Positions 25,037 through 35,632 of a stretch of DNA of 64,000 nucleotides are shown here, piece after piece. The stretch is from Pseudomonas paralcaligenes (GTDB lineage: Bacteria; Pseudomonadota; Gammaproteobacteria; Pseudomonadales; Pseudomonadaceae). The notes beneath the pieces are model-generated. The model saw only the letters and a list, made by a program, of their open reading frames with translations. It made no database searches and was not told the DNA's origin. Where the stretch lies: contig NZ_BPFX01000006.1 of assembly GCF_019655855.1 (NCBI RefSeq), forward strand, positions 213,564 through 277,563, read 5' to 3'. The stretch's first letter is position 1; each line of letters opens with the position of its first letter. The translations under genes and the position numbers were made by a program.

Positions 25037-27226
25037 TCACTTGGCGCTGAATTTCTTCCAGGCGTCGCCTTCCTGCTGCAGGTCGTGGGCACGCTTGATC
25101 AGGTACTGGTGGATCTGGTCCACCTGCTTGGCATCGAAGGCCTCGGCGAACGACGGCATGCCGTCCGGCACGCGACCGCCGTAGAGGATGCCGAGGAACA
25201 TCTGGTGCTTCTCCGGGGTGAGCTTGCGCAGGTCCGGCAGCACGCCGCCGCTCACCGCGTGGATGCCGTGGCACTGCGAGCAGTGGCCGTCGTAGAGCTT
25301 GGCGCCGGCCTCCACGGTGGCCGCGTCGGCGGTCAGCGGCGGCGGCTTCGGCGCGTCGGCCGGCGGCGCCGGCTCGCGCAGCCTGGCGGTGCCGCCGAGC
25401 TTGTAGGTGAGCACCTGGGCGAACGGCTGCACGCCAGCGCGCAGCGACAGGGCGCCGGCAAAGGTGGAGAAGGCGCCGCCCCAGCCGGCCATGAAGGTGA
25501 CGTACTGCTCGCCGTCCACCGAGTAGGTGATCGGCGCGGCCATCACGCCGCTGGCGGCCGGCTGCTCCCAGAGCTTTCTGCCGTCCTCGGCGGCGTAGGC
25601 GATCACCCGGCCGTCGGCGCTGCCCTCGAACACCAGGTTGCCGGCGGTGCTCAGGGTGCCGCCGTTGAAGATGGTCACGTAGGGCACTTCCCAGGCCGCC
25701 TCCTGCTTGACCGGGTCCCAGGCGATCAGCTTGCCGGACCAGGTCTTGGCCATCTCCAGCAGGCCGTCGGCGCCCTCCGGCATCATCCCGGTGCGCAGGC
25801 CGAGCTGGTACATGCTCTTGAACGGGTTGCGGGTGGGCGCCTCGGGGATGTGCTCATAGTAGGCGGACATGATGTGCGCCGGGATGTACACCAGCCCGGT
25901 CTTCGGGTTGAACGACATCGGGTGCCAGTCGTGCGCGCCCCAGAACGCCGGGGTCACCAGGTTGCGCTTGCCGTTCTTCCAGTAGGCGGCGTTTTCCTCG
26001 TCGACGATGGGCCGGCCGGTCTTCATGTCCATGCCCTTGGTCCAGTTCTGCGGGACGATGCCCTTGGCCGAGAGCAGCTCGCCGGTGGCGCGGTCGATGA
26101 CGTAGAAGAAGCCGTTCTTCGGCGCCTGCATCAGCACCTTGCGCTGCTTACCCTCGATCTCCAGTTCGGCGAGGATCATGTGCTGGGTGGCGGTGAAGTC
26201 CCAGGCGTCGCCCGGGGTGGTCTGGTAGTGCCAGGCGTACTCGCCGGTGTCGGCATCGACCGCGACGATGGAGGACAGGAACAGGTTGTCGCCCTTGGCC
26301 TGGCTGCGCCACTTCGGGTCCCACAGCGAGCCGTTGCCGACGCCGATGTAGAGCAGGTTCAGCTCCGGGTCGAAGGCGAAGGAGTCCCACGCGGTGCCGC
26401 CGCCGCCCTGCTCGACAAAGGCGTCGCCGTGCCAGGTCTTGGCGGCGATCTCCATGGCCTTGTCTTCCGGCGGCAGCTTGGGGTCGCCCGGCACGGTGTA
26501 GAAGCGCCAGGCCTGCTTGCCGCTCTCGGCGTCGTAGGCGGTTACGTAGCCGCGCACGCCAAACTCGGCGCCGCCGTTGCCGATGACCACCTTGCCGTTC
26601 ACCACCCGCGGCGCGCCGGTGATGGTGTAGCTGCGCGCGTGGTCGGCACGGGTGTCGACCGACCAGACACGCTTGCCGGTCCGGGCGTCGATGGCTTCCA
26701 GGCGGCCGTCGAGCACGCCGACGTAGACCTTGCCCTTCCACACCGCCACGCCGCGGTTGACCGCGTCGCAGCAAGCCTCGCCGGCGCGCGAGCGATCCGA
26801 CTGCGGGTCGTACTTCCACAGCAGCTCGCCGTTGCGCGCGTCCAGCGCGTAGACCACCGAGAACGGCCCGGTGGTGTACATCACGCCGTCGACCACGATC
26901 GGCGTGGCTTCCACGCCACGGTCGAGGTCGAGCTTGTAGCTCCAGGCCAGGCCGAGCTTGCTGACGTTCTGCTGGTTGATCTGCTCGAGCGGGCTGTAGC
27001 GCTGCTCGTCGTAGGTACGGCCGTGGCTCATCCAGTTGCCCGGCTCCCGGTCGGCGGCGACGATGCGCTTGCCGTCGACGTTGGCCGGTGTCTCGGCGGC
27101 CTGGGCAGTATGGGCGAAGCCGGCCAGCAGCATGGCGGCGAACAGGGCGTGGCGGGGAATACGCAGGGCGGGGTGCCGGCCGGATGACGGGCAGGCGGAA
27201 GGCGCGGTGAGGCCAATCGATCTCAT
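25037..27226 (-). CDS. Type II quinohaemoprotein alcohol dehydrogenase
   Basis: A 729-residue periplasmic PQQ alcohol dehydrogenase. It starts with a signal peptide (LFAAMLLAGFAHTAQA) and then an eight-bladed propeller with tryptophan-docking repeats (YALDARNGELLWKYD and others). It has the vicinal disulfide GEACCDAV that covers PQQ and the calcium/catalytic region TAWDSFAFDPE. The C-terminal cytochrome c domain carries CSQCH, so electrons pass from PQQH2 to haem in the same chain. This makes it type II (QbdA/QedA-like) rather than the ExaA type. The ATG at 27226 has GGAGA. Preceded by a -24/-12 promoter and GCGACA sites. Confidence 0.9.
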   Translation of the reverse strand: MRSIGLTAPSACPSSGRHPALRIPRHALFAAMLLAGFAHTAQAAETPANVDGKRIVAADREPGNWMSHGRTYDEQRYSPLEQINQQNVSKLGLAWSYKLDLDRGVEATPIVVDGVMYTTGPFSVVYALDARNGELLWKYDPQSDRSRAGEACCDAVNRGVAVWKGKVYVGVLDGRLEAIDARTGKRVWSVDTRADHARSYTITGAPRVVNGKVVIGNGGAEFGVRGYVTAYDAESGKQAWRFYTVPGDPKLPPEDKAMEIAAKTWHGDAFVEQGGGGTAWDSFAFDPELNLLYIGVGNGSLWDPKWRSQAKGDNLFLSSIVAVDADTGEYAWHYQTTPGDAWDFTATQHMILAELEIEGKQRKVLMQAPKNGFFYVIDRATGELLSAKGIVPQNWTKGMDMKTGRPIVDEENAAYWKNGKRNLVTPAFWGAHDWHPMSFNPKTGLVYIPAHIMSAYYEHIPEAPTRNPFKSMYQLGLRTGMMPEGADGLLEMAKTWSGKLIAWDPVKQEAAWEVPYVTIFNGGTLSTAGNLVFEGSADGRVIAYAAEDGRKLWEQPAASGVMAAPITYSVDGEQYVTFMAGWGGAFSTFAGALSLRAGVQPFAQVLTYKLGGTARLREPAPPADAPKPPPLTADAATVEAGAKLYDGHCSQCHGIHAVSGGVLPDLRKLTPEKHQMFLGILYGGRVPDGMPSFAEAFDAKQVDQIHQYLIKRAHDLQQEGDAWKKFSAK

Positions 27227-27285
27227 GGAGTGTCTCCGATTCTTGTTGTTGCCACGGCGGCCACGCCGGGGCTTGCAGGCACAGG

Positions 27286-27301
27286 AGCAACGGCTGTGCC
27301 A
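27286..27301 (-). promoter_or_regulatory. Sigma-54 promoter of the alcohol dehydrogenase
   Basis: On the minus strand TGGCACAGCCGTTGCT is an almost perfect -24/-12 element (TGGCAC...TTGC). It lies 60 bases before the start codon. Confidence 0.8.
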
Positions 27302-27381
27302 GCACCGCGACGGATGGCCGCAGGCCAGGCGGCACGCGGCCTGCGGAGAAACGGCGGGACTCTGGAAAGGCGCGGCGGAGC

Positions 27382-27419
27382 GCGACACCTGTTGCAACGG
27401 GCGGGACGGCTGTCGCACC
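27382..27419. promoter_or_regulatory. Upstream activating sites of the alcohol dehydrogenase
   Basis: GCGACACCTGTTGC (27382-27395) plus TGTCGCACC (27411-27419) repeat the GCGACA/TGTCGC motif found beside the activator gene. They are about 90-120 bases upstream of the sigma-54 promoter. Confidence 0.6.
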
Positions 27420-27450
27420 GGCGCGACGCCTTCGCCGCCTCGCGGAAAAT

Positions 27451-27473
27451 AAAAAACGCGGCAGCGCCGCGTT
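27451..27473 (-). terminator. Rho-independent terminator
   Basis: On the minus strand AACGCGGC-GCT-GCCGCGTT is followed by a T-rich tract. It is the second of two terminators between exaC and the dehydrogenase promoter and shields that promoter from read-through. Confidence 0.75.
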
Positions 27474-27653
27474 CGACAGGACCTGCCGCTCCGAAGGGAG
27501 TAGGCGGTGTGGGAGAGGGCAGGACGCCCGGAGGCTCATCGAAAAAAAGCGCGGCCTGGGACCGCGCGGGACATCAATCCATCTGCCGGACAATGGCCAC
27601 ACAGGCGGCCCACGCTCAGTTGGGCCGGCGACGGAAGCGCTTCCCTGCGCTCG

Positions 27654-27690
27654 ATGAAAAAGCTGTCGGCGCCCGCCGCGAGGCGGGCGC
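27654..27690 (-). terminator. exaC terminator
   Basis: GCGCCCGCC-loop-GGCGGGCGC (27669-27690), followed on the minus strand by GACAGC and TTTTT. It begins 9 bases after the exaC stop. Confidence 0.8.
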
Positions 27691-27698
27691 GCCCCGGG

Positions 27699-29219
<1,521 letters not shown>

Positions 29220-29280
29220 GACGATGCCTCTTTCTTGTGGTGCCTGCCCCTGCCAGTGGGCCAGGTCGTGCTTCGATCTT

Positions 29281-29296
29281 TGCAGCCGCTCTGCCG
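29281..29296 (-). promoter_or_regulatory. Sigma-54-like promoter of exaC
   Basis: On the minus strand CGGCAGAGCGGCTGCA has GG and GC 10 bases apart and partial match to TGGCAC-N5-TTGC. A palindrome ACTAC-N7-GTAGT lies just upstream (about 29326-29342). Confidence 0.4.
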
Positions 29297-29375
29297 CGCG
29301 GGTATGCGCCGATGGCACAGCCGGACTACTCATTTGGTAGTACATGCCCGAGTGCAACCCTCGGCGGGGCGGCGC

Positions 29376-30146
29376 TCAGGGCAAGCGACGGTCGAAGGTC
29401 GCGCCGTCGTCGTCCCTCCAGCGTAGACCCAGCTCGCCGGCATCGACCGGCAGCACCACCCGCCAGTAGGGATTGGCCGCCAGGCCGGCGAAGGCCTCTA
29501 CCCGCATCAGTTCGCCCCGCTCGCCGCTCACCCGCAGCTCGCGTAACAGGTGACGCGACAGCAGGCGTCCCTCAGCGTCGTGGCGCTGGCCGGTCTCCAT
29601 GGGATGGCGCAGCAGGCTGGCCATTTCGCTGCCGCCGTCCAGCGGCCGGCGCCAGGCCTGGCTGTGGCCGAGTCCTTCCGCCGGATCGCCGACCGGCGGC
29701 GACAGGCAACTGCTGCCGGCGATGCGCACCGGCTGGCGCACGGCCCAGGTGCGGCCATCGGCGTCACGCGCCAGCACTTGCAGCGCCTGGCTCCGGGGCA
29801 GGCGCACGCGGGTGCTCAGGCGCAGCGGTTCGTGCCAGCCCCGCAGCTCCACACGGGCGATGCGCGGCTCGTCTTCCGCCTCCCGCAACAGCGCCAGCCG
29901 CAGCGGCGGGCGGGCGCCGCGCAGGGTCAGGGTGACGGCGACGAAGGCGCCGTCCTCAACCCATTCCGGCACTTCCAACGCCAGGCCATCCGCCTGGAGC
30001 ATGCCGCCAGCGAGCAGCCGTTCGCGCTCGTCATGCAACGGGTCGGCGGACAGCGGCAGCACCAGGCACAGCGACAGGATCGCCAGTAGGGTGCGCCACG
30101 CGCACCGATACCCCCTCACGCCGACGATCCCCACGCCGCGCCGCAA
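29376..30146 (-). CDS. SoxYZ-like carrier protein, quinoprotein-associated
   Basis: A 256-residue exported protein of the fused SoxYZ type that is found next to quinoprotein dehydrogenases. It has a signal peptide (TLLAILSLCLVLPLSA), a first immunoglobulin-like half and a central segment GSSCLSPPVG, whose Cys corresponds to the SoxY carrier cysteine. The second half is SoxZ-like (SLLRHPMETGQ, FAGLAANPYWRVVLP). The substrate it carries is not known. It overlaps the flavoprotein gene upstream by 31 bases. A palindromic repeat at 30086 encodes part of the N-terminal region before the signal peptide. Confidence 0.75.
   Translation of the reverse strand: MRRGVGIVGVRGYRCAWRTLLAILSLCLVLPLSADPLHDERERLLAGGMLQADGLALEVPEWVEDGAFVAVTLTLRGARPPLRLALLREAEDEPRIARVELRGWHEPLRLSTRVRLPRSQALQVLARDADGRTWAVRQPVRIAGSSCLSPPVGDPAEGLGHSQAWRRPLDGGSEMASLLRHPMETGQRHDAEGRLLSRHLLRELRVSGERGELMRVEAFAGLAANPYWRVVLPVDAGELGLRWRDDDGATFDRRLP
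30086..30107. repeat. 22-bp palindromic repeat in a signal-peptide coding region
   Basis: GTAGGGTGCGCCACGCGCAC and CG. Read on the minus strand it encodes the residues around RYRCAWRTL of the SoxYZ-like protein. Confidence 0.85.
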
Positions 30147-31393
30147 CTGGCGACGTACCAGGCCGCCGCCAGCTCGGCCTCGTGCCGGCGCAATGCATCG
30201 TCACCGTCCAGCGGACTGAGCCGCAGGCTGCCCGGTACCTCGCCGAGCAAGTCGCTCTCCACGCGGTAGCGCGCCGAGATGGACACCGCGTCGTCGGGCG
30301 TCAGCAGGCTGTAGCAGGTGTTGCTCAGCGCGGGCGCCTGGGGTGGCTCGCCACGCAGCTCCGCCAGCAGATGGGCGACCGCCAGGTGCGCCTGGGCCTG
30401 GGCGCTGAAGGCGGACTTGGGCATAGGCGCGGCGACGCTGGCGTCGCCCAGCACCGTGATGCGCCCGTCGGCCCGCGCGCGAAAACGCCCAGGCTCCACC
30501 GGCACCCAGCCGCTGGCATCGGTCAGCCCGGCCCGCGCGGCGATGCTCGCCGCCCGTTGCGGCGGGATCAGATTGATCACCGCCGCGCGATGGCGGGCGC
30601 CGAACTCGCATTCCAGCTCGCGCCGCACCGCATCCGCCCGCACCACCCGGCCACCGCCGGCATGGCCGACCCACTCGATCACCTCCGGGTAGTGACGGCG
30701 CCAGCCCTGCATGAACAGCGCCTGCTTGGAGAAGCTGTCCTTGGCATCGAGGATCAGCAGCTTGCTGCGCGGCTTGTGGCGCTTGAGGTAGTCGGCGACC
30801 AGGCTGGCCCGCTCGTAGGGGCCGGGCGGGCAGCGGTAGGGATTGTCCGGCACACTCATCAGCACCAGCCCGCCATCGTCCATGGCCTGCAACTGGCGAC
30901 GCAGCAGCTCGGTCTGGGTGCCGGCCTGCCAGGCATGCGGCAGCCGCTCGGCCGCGGCGGCGTCGTAGCCTTCGATAACGTCGAAGCGCATCTCGATGCC
31001 CGGCGCCAGGACCAGATGGTCGTAGCCGAGCCAGCGGCCATCATCCAGTTGCACGCGGCGGCCGGCCGGGTCGATGTCCCGCGCCGCCTGGCGCAGGTGG
31101 CGGACGCCGAGGCGCTCCAGCTCGCGGAAGGACCAGGCGATCCGGTCCAGCGGATCGAACCCGGCAATCACCCGGTTACTCATCGGGCAGGTGTGGTACA
31201 CCGCCTTCGGCTCGACCAGCACCACCTCCAGCCCCGGCTCGGCCTGGATCAGCAGGCGCGCGGCGGTGGCGCCGGCGAAACCGCCGCCGACCACCAGCAC
31301 CCGGGCAGCGACACCCCGCCCCTGCCCCGCCCGCGCCCACCAGGGCAGCAGAGCCAGGCCGGCGAGCAGGCGGCGACGGCTGAAGGCGATCAT
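30116..31393 (-). CDS. FAD-dependent sulfide dehydrogenase-like flavoprotein (FccB/SoxF type)
   Basis: A 425-residue exported flavoprotein with a twin-arginine-like leader (FSRRRLLAGLALLPWW), the FAD Rossmann motif VLVVGGGFAGATAAR, cysteines at HTCPMSN and YRCPPGP, and the second FAD motif ITVLGDASVAAPMP. It resembles the flavin subunit of flavocytochrome c sulfide dehydrogenase. It lies 4 bases behind the chemoreceptor gene and overlaps the SoxYZ-like gene, so sulfur or thiol chemistry with the SoxYZ carrier is the natural inference. No cytochrome partner is seen. Confidence 0.8.
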   Translation of the reverse strand: MIAFSRRRLLAGLALLPWWARAGQGRGVAARVLVVGGGFAGATAARLLIQAEPGLEVVLVEPKAVYHTCPMSNRVIAGFDPLDRIAWSFRELERLGVRHLRQAARDIDPAGRRVQLDDGRWLGYDHLVLAPGIEMRFDVIEGYDAAAAERLPHAWQAGTQTELLRRQLQAMDDGGLVLMSVPDNPYRCPPGPYERASLVADYLKRHKPRSKLLILDAKDSFSKQALFMQGWRRHYPEVIEWVGHAGGGRVVRADAVRRELECEFGARHRAAVINLIPPQRAASIAARAGLTDASGWVPVEPGRFRARADGRITVLGDASVAAPMPKSAFSAQAQAHLAVAHLLAELRGEPPQAPALSNTCYSLLTPDDAVSISARYRVESDLLGEVPGSLRLSPLDGDDALRRHEAELAAAWYVASCGAAWGSSA

Positions 31394-31397
31394 CGGC

Positions 31398-32960
31398 TCA
31401 GCGCGCCGCGGCGCCTTCCGGCCGATAGCCCAGGCGCAATCCGCCCCAGTGCCGGCCCTTGACGCGGATCGGCACCGACAGGTCGTGCATCAGCTCGCCG
31501 GTGTCGCGGGTGTAGGTCTGCAACAGCAGTGTCTGCTCGTGGCTGCCGCAGCGGATGCCGGTGCGGTCGTCGAAGCGGCGCTTGCTGCGGCTGCGCACCG
31601 TGTCCACCTGGCGGTCGCCGGTGGGCGCGGCGCTGAACGCGCGGTTGTGGGTGGGCACATAGCCCTCGGGCGTGCAGGCGATGGCGAACACCAGGCCCTC
31701 GTGCTGTTGCAGCAGCGGCTCCTGGATATCCGGCAGCACGCGGTCGGTGTAGTCGTCGAAACGGGTCTTGTACTTCGCCGGGAAGCTGCCGGGCACGGGG
31801 CGGTACTGGCGGTCGAACAGGTCGTCCAGGCCGATGCCGCCGGCGTCGATGTCGGCCTCGAAGCGCGCGGCGATGGCCTGGGCACCCTGCCGGGCGAGGT
31901 CGTAGACGCGCTGGTGGTAGTCGTCCAGCGCCACCTCGGCGAGGCGCTCGCTGATCTGTTCGGCCTGGCCTTCCAGGCGTCCGGCGACGCCACCGAGGCG
32001 CTGGGTGTGGGCGTCGCTCTCGGCCAGGTCGCCACGCATCTGCTCCATGGCGGCGAACAGGCTGGTGAGCTGCTCGCGGTTGACCTCGGCGCCCTGGGCG
32101 ATCTCGCCCACCTGCCCCTCCACCGCCTGGGCCAGCTCGACGATGCTGGCGAGGCTGGCGCCGGCCTGCTCGACGGCGCCGACGCCCTCGTCCAGCTCGC
32201 TGGCCAGCTGGCGGATCTGCTCGACCACCGCGGCGGTCTGGCGCTGGATGTCGGCGACCATCTCGCCGACCTCCTCGGTGGCGCTGGCGGTGCGCGCGGC
32301 CAGGCCGCGCACCTCGTCGGCCACCACCGCGAAGCCACGCCCGGCCTCGCCGGCCCGCGCCGCCTCGATGGCCGCGTTGAGGGCCAGCAGGTTGGTCTGG
32401 CTGGCGACGCCCTGGATCACCTGGGTGACCCGCTGGATGTCCTCGCTGCGCTGGCTCAGGCCGCCGATCAGCTCGCGGCTGGCGCTGGCGCGGCCGCTCA
32501 GCTGGTGCATGCGATCAATGCTCTGGCGCAGCACCAGCAGCCCCTCGTCGCTGCTGCGCCTGGCATCGTGCGCGGCCGCCAGGGTGCGCTGGCTGAGCAG
32601 GCTGGTCTGCTCCTCGGTGGCGATCATCACCTCGGCGTTGCCGACGATGCTGGCCGCCGCCTTCAGCTGCGACGCCAGGCGCTGGGCCAGTTGCTTCACC
32701 GAATACGCCACCTCGGCCGCGGACAGCGCGTTGCCGCTGGTGGTGCGCGACAGGTCGCGGCTCAGGCGCAGCAGCGACTCGTCGTCGCCGGCCTCCGCGA
32801 CCGGCGCGGGCGCGCCGCCCTTGAGCAGCAGCGGCAGCCAGGCCACCAGCACCGCCAGCGGCAGGGCCACCGCCAGGCCGATGTTGCCGCGCTGCAGGGC
32901 CAGGATCAGACAGCAGATGGCCAGGGCCTGGAGCAGGCCCGCCAGCAGAAGTCGATACAT
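31398..32960 (-). CDS. Methyl-accepting chemotaxis protein with C-terminal sensor
   Basis: A 520-residue chemoreceptor. Two hydrophobic helices at residues 2-45 are followed directly by a coiled signalling domain. Its hairpin tip reads [19 protein letters not shown], with long helices on both sides. Unusually, the sensor-like module is at the C-terminus (about 370-520: [43 protein letters not shown]), reminiscent of a Cache domain. The start at 32960 is chosen for GAGG. It is divergent from a periplasmic binding protein gene, which could supply its ligand. Confidence 0.88.
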   Translation of the reverse strand: MYRLLLAGLLQALAICCLILALQRGNIGLAVALPLAVLVAWLPLLLKGGAPAPVAEAGDDESLLRLSRDLSRTTSGNALSAAEVAYSVKQLAQRLASQLKAAASIVGNAEVMIATEEQTSLLSQRTLAAAHDARRSSDEGLLVLRQSIDRMHQLSGRASASRELIGGLSQRSEDIQRVTQVIQGVASQTNLLALNAAIEAARAGEAGRGFAVVADEVRGLAARTASATEEVGEMVADIQRQTAAVVEQIRQLASELDEGVGAVEQAGASLASIVELAQAVEGQVGEIAQGAEVNREQLTSLFAAMEQMRGDLAESDAHTQRLGGVAGRLEGQAEQISERLAEVALDDYHQRVYDLARQGAQAIAARFEADIDAGGIGLDDLFDRQYRPVPGSFPAKYKTRFDDYTDRVLPDIQEPLLQQHEGLVFAIACTPEGYVPTHNRAFSAAPTGDRQVDTVRSRSKRRFDDRTGIRCGSHEQTLLLQTYTRDTGELMHDLSVPIRVKGRHWGGLRLGYRPEGAAAR

Positions 32961-33166
32961 CGCATACCTCGTCCCGGAGGTTCTTGTGGTTGTCCGCCCA
33001 TTAGGCGCCCCGGACCGGGTACTGGCCATCATTCCTTGGTCGCAAACGGCTCGGCCGAAAGAGCGGTAACGCGCCCTAAGTCGCAGGCACTTCGGCACAA
33101 GGACCAATGGTGCCAAGGCGGCGGGCTCCCTAAAAAGGCGGCTCGTGATCGACAAGGAGTGACACC

Positions 33167-34402
33167 ATGCCCCGCCTGCTCACCGGCCTGCTGCTCGGCA
33201 TCCTGCTCACCGGGCCCGCCCTGGCCGACAGCGTGAAGATCGGCCTGAACTACCCGCGTACCGGCAACTACCGGGACGAGGGGCTGGAGCTGAGGCGCGG
33301 CGCGCTGCTGGCGGTGGACGAGGTGAACCGCAGCGGCGGCGTGCTCGGCAGGCCGCTGGAACTGCTCGGCGAGAACACCGCCTCGCGCGCCGAGCAGGCC
33401 CGCGACAACGTCGACCGCTTCGCCGACGCCGGCGCACGCATGGTGTTCGGCGGTGCGACCAGCGAGGAAGCCATCGCCGCCGGCCAGCGCGCCCGCGAGC
33501 GCGGCCTGCTGTACTTCGCCACCCTGAGCTACGCCAACGACGTCACAGGCAGCCAGGGCCACCGCTACCTGTTCCGCGAATCCAACAGCGCCTGGATGAG
33601 CGCCCGCGTGCTCGGCGAATACCTGGCCTGGCACATGCCACGTCGGCGCTACCACTACATCCTGATCGACGACGCCTGGGGCCGCAGCATGGAAAACGCG
33701 CTGCGCCAGGCCACCGGCAGCAGCGACCGCGCGCGCCACGGCCGCACCGCGCTGCCCACCGGCCTGGTGCGCCGCGATCAGTACCAGGCGGCCCTGCGCA
33801 AGGCGGCCGACAGCGACGCGGACATGCTGGTACTGGTGCTGCTCGGCGACAACCTGCAGCGCAGCATGCGCATGATCCACAACATGGGCCTCAAGCAGCG
33901 CATGCAGGTGATCGTGCCGAACCTGACCAAGAGCGTGGTGCAGCAGAGCGGCCCGCTGGTCATGGAAGGCGTGATCGGCACCGAGGCCTGGACCTGGGAC
34001 CTGCCGCGCCAGGAAGGCAACGCGACCGGCGAGCGCTTCGTCCAGCGCTACATCGACGAGCACCGCGAATACCCGGGCAGTACCAGCGCCTCGGCCTACG
34101 GCATCGTCCTGCAATGGGCCGACGCCGTGCGCCGCAGCGGCAGCCTGGACAGCGAAAGGCTGATCGACGCGCTCGAAGACCATCGCTACACCCTGCTCAA
34201 GGAACAGCAGCAGTGGCGCGCCTTCGACCACCAGAACGTGCAGAGCATCTACGCGGTGCGCGTGCGCAACCGCGAACAGGTCATGCGCGACCCGTTCAAG
34301 CAGGACTACTTCGAGATCATCCACAGCATGGCGGGCGACCACGCCGCGCCCAGCCTGGAAGACTGGCAGCAGGAGCGCGGCGAACAGCTGACCCTGCAAT
34401 GA
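33167..34402 (+). CDS. Periplasmic ligand-binding protein (Leu/Ile/Val-type)
   Basis: A 411-residue solute-binding protein with a signal peptide ([17 protein letters not shown]) and a type I periplasmic fold: [17 protein letters not shown], then [15 protein letters not shown] and a C-terminal lobe with [13 protein letters not shown]. No permease or ATPase genes adjoin, so it is an orphan binding protein. The divergent chemoreceptor makes a role in sensing rather than uptake plausible. Ligand unknown; the alcohol oxidation context suggests a related small molecule. Confidence 0.85.
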   Translation: MPRLLTGLLLGILLTGPALADSVKIGLNYPRTGNYRDEGLELRRGALLAVDEVNRSGGVLGRPLELLGENTASRAEQARDNVDRFADAGARMVFGGATSEEAIAAGQRARERGLLYFATLSYANDVTGSQGHRYLFRESNSAWMSARVLGEYLAWHMPRRRYHYILIDDAWGRSMENALRQATGSSDRARHGRTALPTGLVRRDQYQAALRKAADSDADMLVLVLLGDNLQRSMRMIHNMGLKQRMQVIVPNLTKSVVQQSGPLVMEGVIGTEAWTWDLPRQEGNATGERFVQRYIDEHREYPGSTSASAYGIVLQWADAVRRSGSLDSERLIDALEDHRYTLLKEQQQWRAFDHQNVQSIYAVRVRNREQVMRDPFKQDYFEIIHSMAGDHAAPSLEDWQQERGEQLTLQ

Positions 34403-34468
34403 CCCTGCGCTAGACTCGCGCCCGGCGGGCCGGCTGGCCCGCTCCCTCGCGTGCAGTTCGGAGTAGCG

Positions 34469-35371
34469 ATGTCCCCTTCCCTCGGCCCCAACGCGGCCAC
34501 CCTCTGCGGCCTCGGCGCCATCGTCCTATGGAGCACCATCGTCGGGCTGATCCGCAGCGTCAGCGAACACTTCGGCGCCATCGGCGGTGCCGCCTTGATC
34601 TACACGGTCGGCGCCCTGCTGTTGCTGCCCCTGCTCGGCCGCCCGCGCCTGCGCGGCTTCCCACGCATCTACCTGGTGCTGGGCAGCCTGCTGTTCGTCG
34701 CCTACGAACTCTGCCTGTCGCTCTCCCTGGGCTTCGCTCACAACCGAGCCCAGGCCATCGAGATCAGCATCATCAACTACCTTTGGCCCTGCTTCACCAT
34801 CATCCTGGCCATCATCATGAACGGCCAGCCGGCGCGCTGGCCGATAATCCCGGGCATCGCCCTGGCCCTCACCGGCATCGCCTGGGTGGTCAGCGGCGAC
34901 CAGGCCATCTCCCTGCAGCAGACCCTGGCCAACGTCTCCAGCAACCCTCTGAGCTACGGCCTGGCCTTCGCCGGCGCGGTGATCTGGGGCGTCTACTGCA
35001 ACGTCACCAAGCGCTACGCGAACGGGCGCAACGGCGTGGTGCTGTTCTTCCTGCTGGTGGCGGCGACACTGTGGCTGCAGTACGCCTTCAGCGACCGCCA
35101 GGCGCTGAGCTTCAGCCTCCCCGCCAGCCTCGAACTGCTCGCCGCCGCCGCCGCGATGGCCGGCGGCTACGCCCTGTGGAACGTCGGCGTCCTGCGCGGC
35201 AACCTCACCCTGATGGCGAGCGCCTCGTACTTCACCCCTGTACTGTCGGCTCTGTTCGCCATGGTCTGGCTGGACACGCAACTGACCTCGGCGTTCTGGC
35301 AGGGCGTGGCGATGGTCACCGGCGGCTCCCTGCTGTGCTGGCTCGCCACCCGGGAGGCCCCCGGACACTGA
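34469..35371 (+). CDS. YddG-like aromatic amino acid exporter (DMT family)
   Basis: A 300-residue ten-helix drug/metabolite transporter with two EamA halves. ALIYTVGALLLLPLLG, SIINYLWPCFTIILAIIMNG and AVIWGVYCNVTKRYANGRNG resemble E. coli YddG. The ATG at 34469 with CGGAGTAGCG is preferred to GTG 34451. YddG exports aromatic amino acids and analogues; substrate here is inferred by likeness. Confidence 0.8.
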   Translation: MSPSLGPNAATLCGLGAIVLWSTIVGLIRSVSEHFGAIGGAALIYTVGALLLLPLLGRPRLRGFPRIYLVLGSLLFVAYELCLSLSLGFAHNRAQAIEISIINYLWPCFTIILAIIMNGQPARWPIIPGIALALTGIAWVVSGDQAISLQQTLANVSSNPLSYGLAFAGAVIWGVYCNVTKRYANGRNGVVLFFLLVAATLWLQYAFSDRQALSFSLPASLELLAAAAAMAGGYALWNVGVLRGNLTLMASASYFTPVLSALFAMVWLDTQLTSAFWQGVAMVTGGSLLCWLATREAPGH

Positions 35372-35426
35372 CGAATCGCGCACGCCTAAGCGCTTGATAA
35401 CGCGCCACTTTGTCCGCCGGACGGGG

Positions 35427-35455
35427 TTGACAGCACAAATCGACAAGAGAATAAT
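35427..35455 (+). promoter_or_regulatory. tRNA-Met promoter
   Basis: TTGACA, 17-base spacer, AATAAT, 11 bases before the tRNA gene. Confidence 0.8.
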
Positions 35456-35466
35456 GCGCGCCACTC

Positions 35467-35543
35467 GGCTACATAGCTCAGTCGGTTAGAGCGCAGCATT
35501 CATAATGCTGATGTCCCAGGTTCAAGTCCCGGTGTAGCCACCA
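35467..35543 (+). tRNA. tRNA-Met (CAT)
   Basis: A 77-base cloverleaf with encoded CCA: acceptor GGCTACA/TGTAGCC, anticodon stem CAGCA/TGCTG and loop TTCATAA (anticodon CAT), T-arm CCAGG-TTCAAGT-CCCGG with one A-C mismatch. The sequence resembles the elongator tRNA-Met of pseudomonads. Its 3' part is the integration site of prophage 2. Confidence 0.9.
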
Positions 35544-35591
35544 TACATTTCAAAGGGTTAGCTTCGGCTAGCCCTTTGTCGTTTCTGGGCG
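35498..35591 (+). repeat. attL of prophage 2
   Basis: The sequence from the anticodon loop of tRNA-Met through the terminator (ending TTTGTCG and then CTGGGC) recurs at 48054-48140. This direct repeat marks the left end of the prophage; the tRNA stays functional on this side. Confidence 0.88.
35552..35577 (+). terminator. tRNA-Met terminator
   Basis: AAAGGGTTAGC-TTCG-GCTAGCCCTTT hairpin, duplicated at attR (48101-48126). Confidence 0.75.
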
Positions 35592-35632
35592 GTGACTACA
35601 TCGTGTCTACCGCAGAAACTGCGGGATCGCCG

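Noticed and set aside
27227..27418. Upstream extension of the quinohaemoprotein gene to 27418
   Set aside because: It would place about 64 Arg/Cys-rich residues before a normal signal peptide and would cover the sigma-54 promoter and activator sites.
35467..35543. tRNA with CAT anticodon as tRNA-Ile2 or initiator
   Set aside because: The acceptor stem pairs fully from its first base (unlike an initiator) and the overall sequence is like elongator tRNA-Met of pseudomonads; lysidine-type tRNA-Ile cannot be excluded without comparison.
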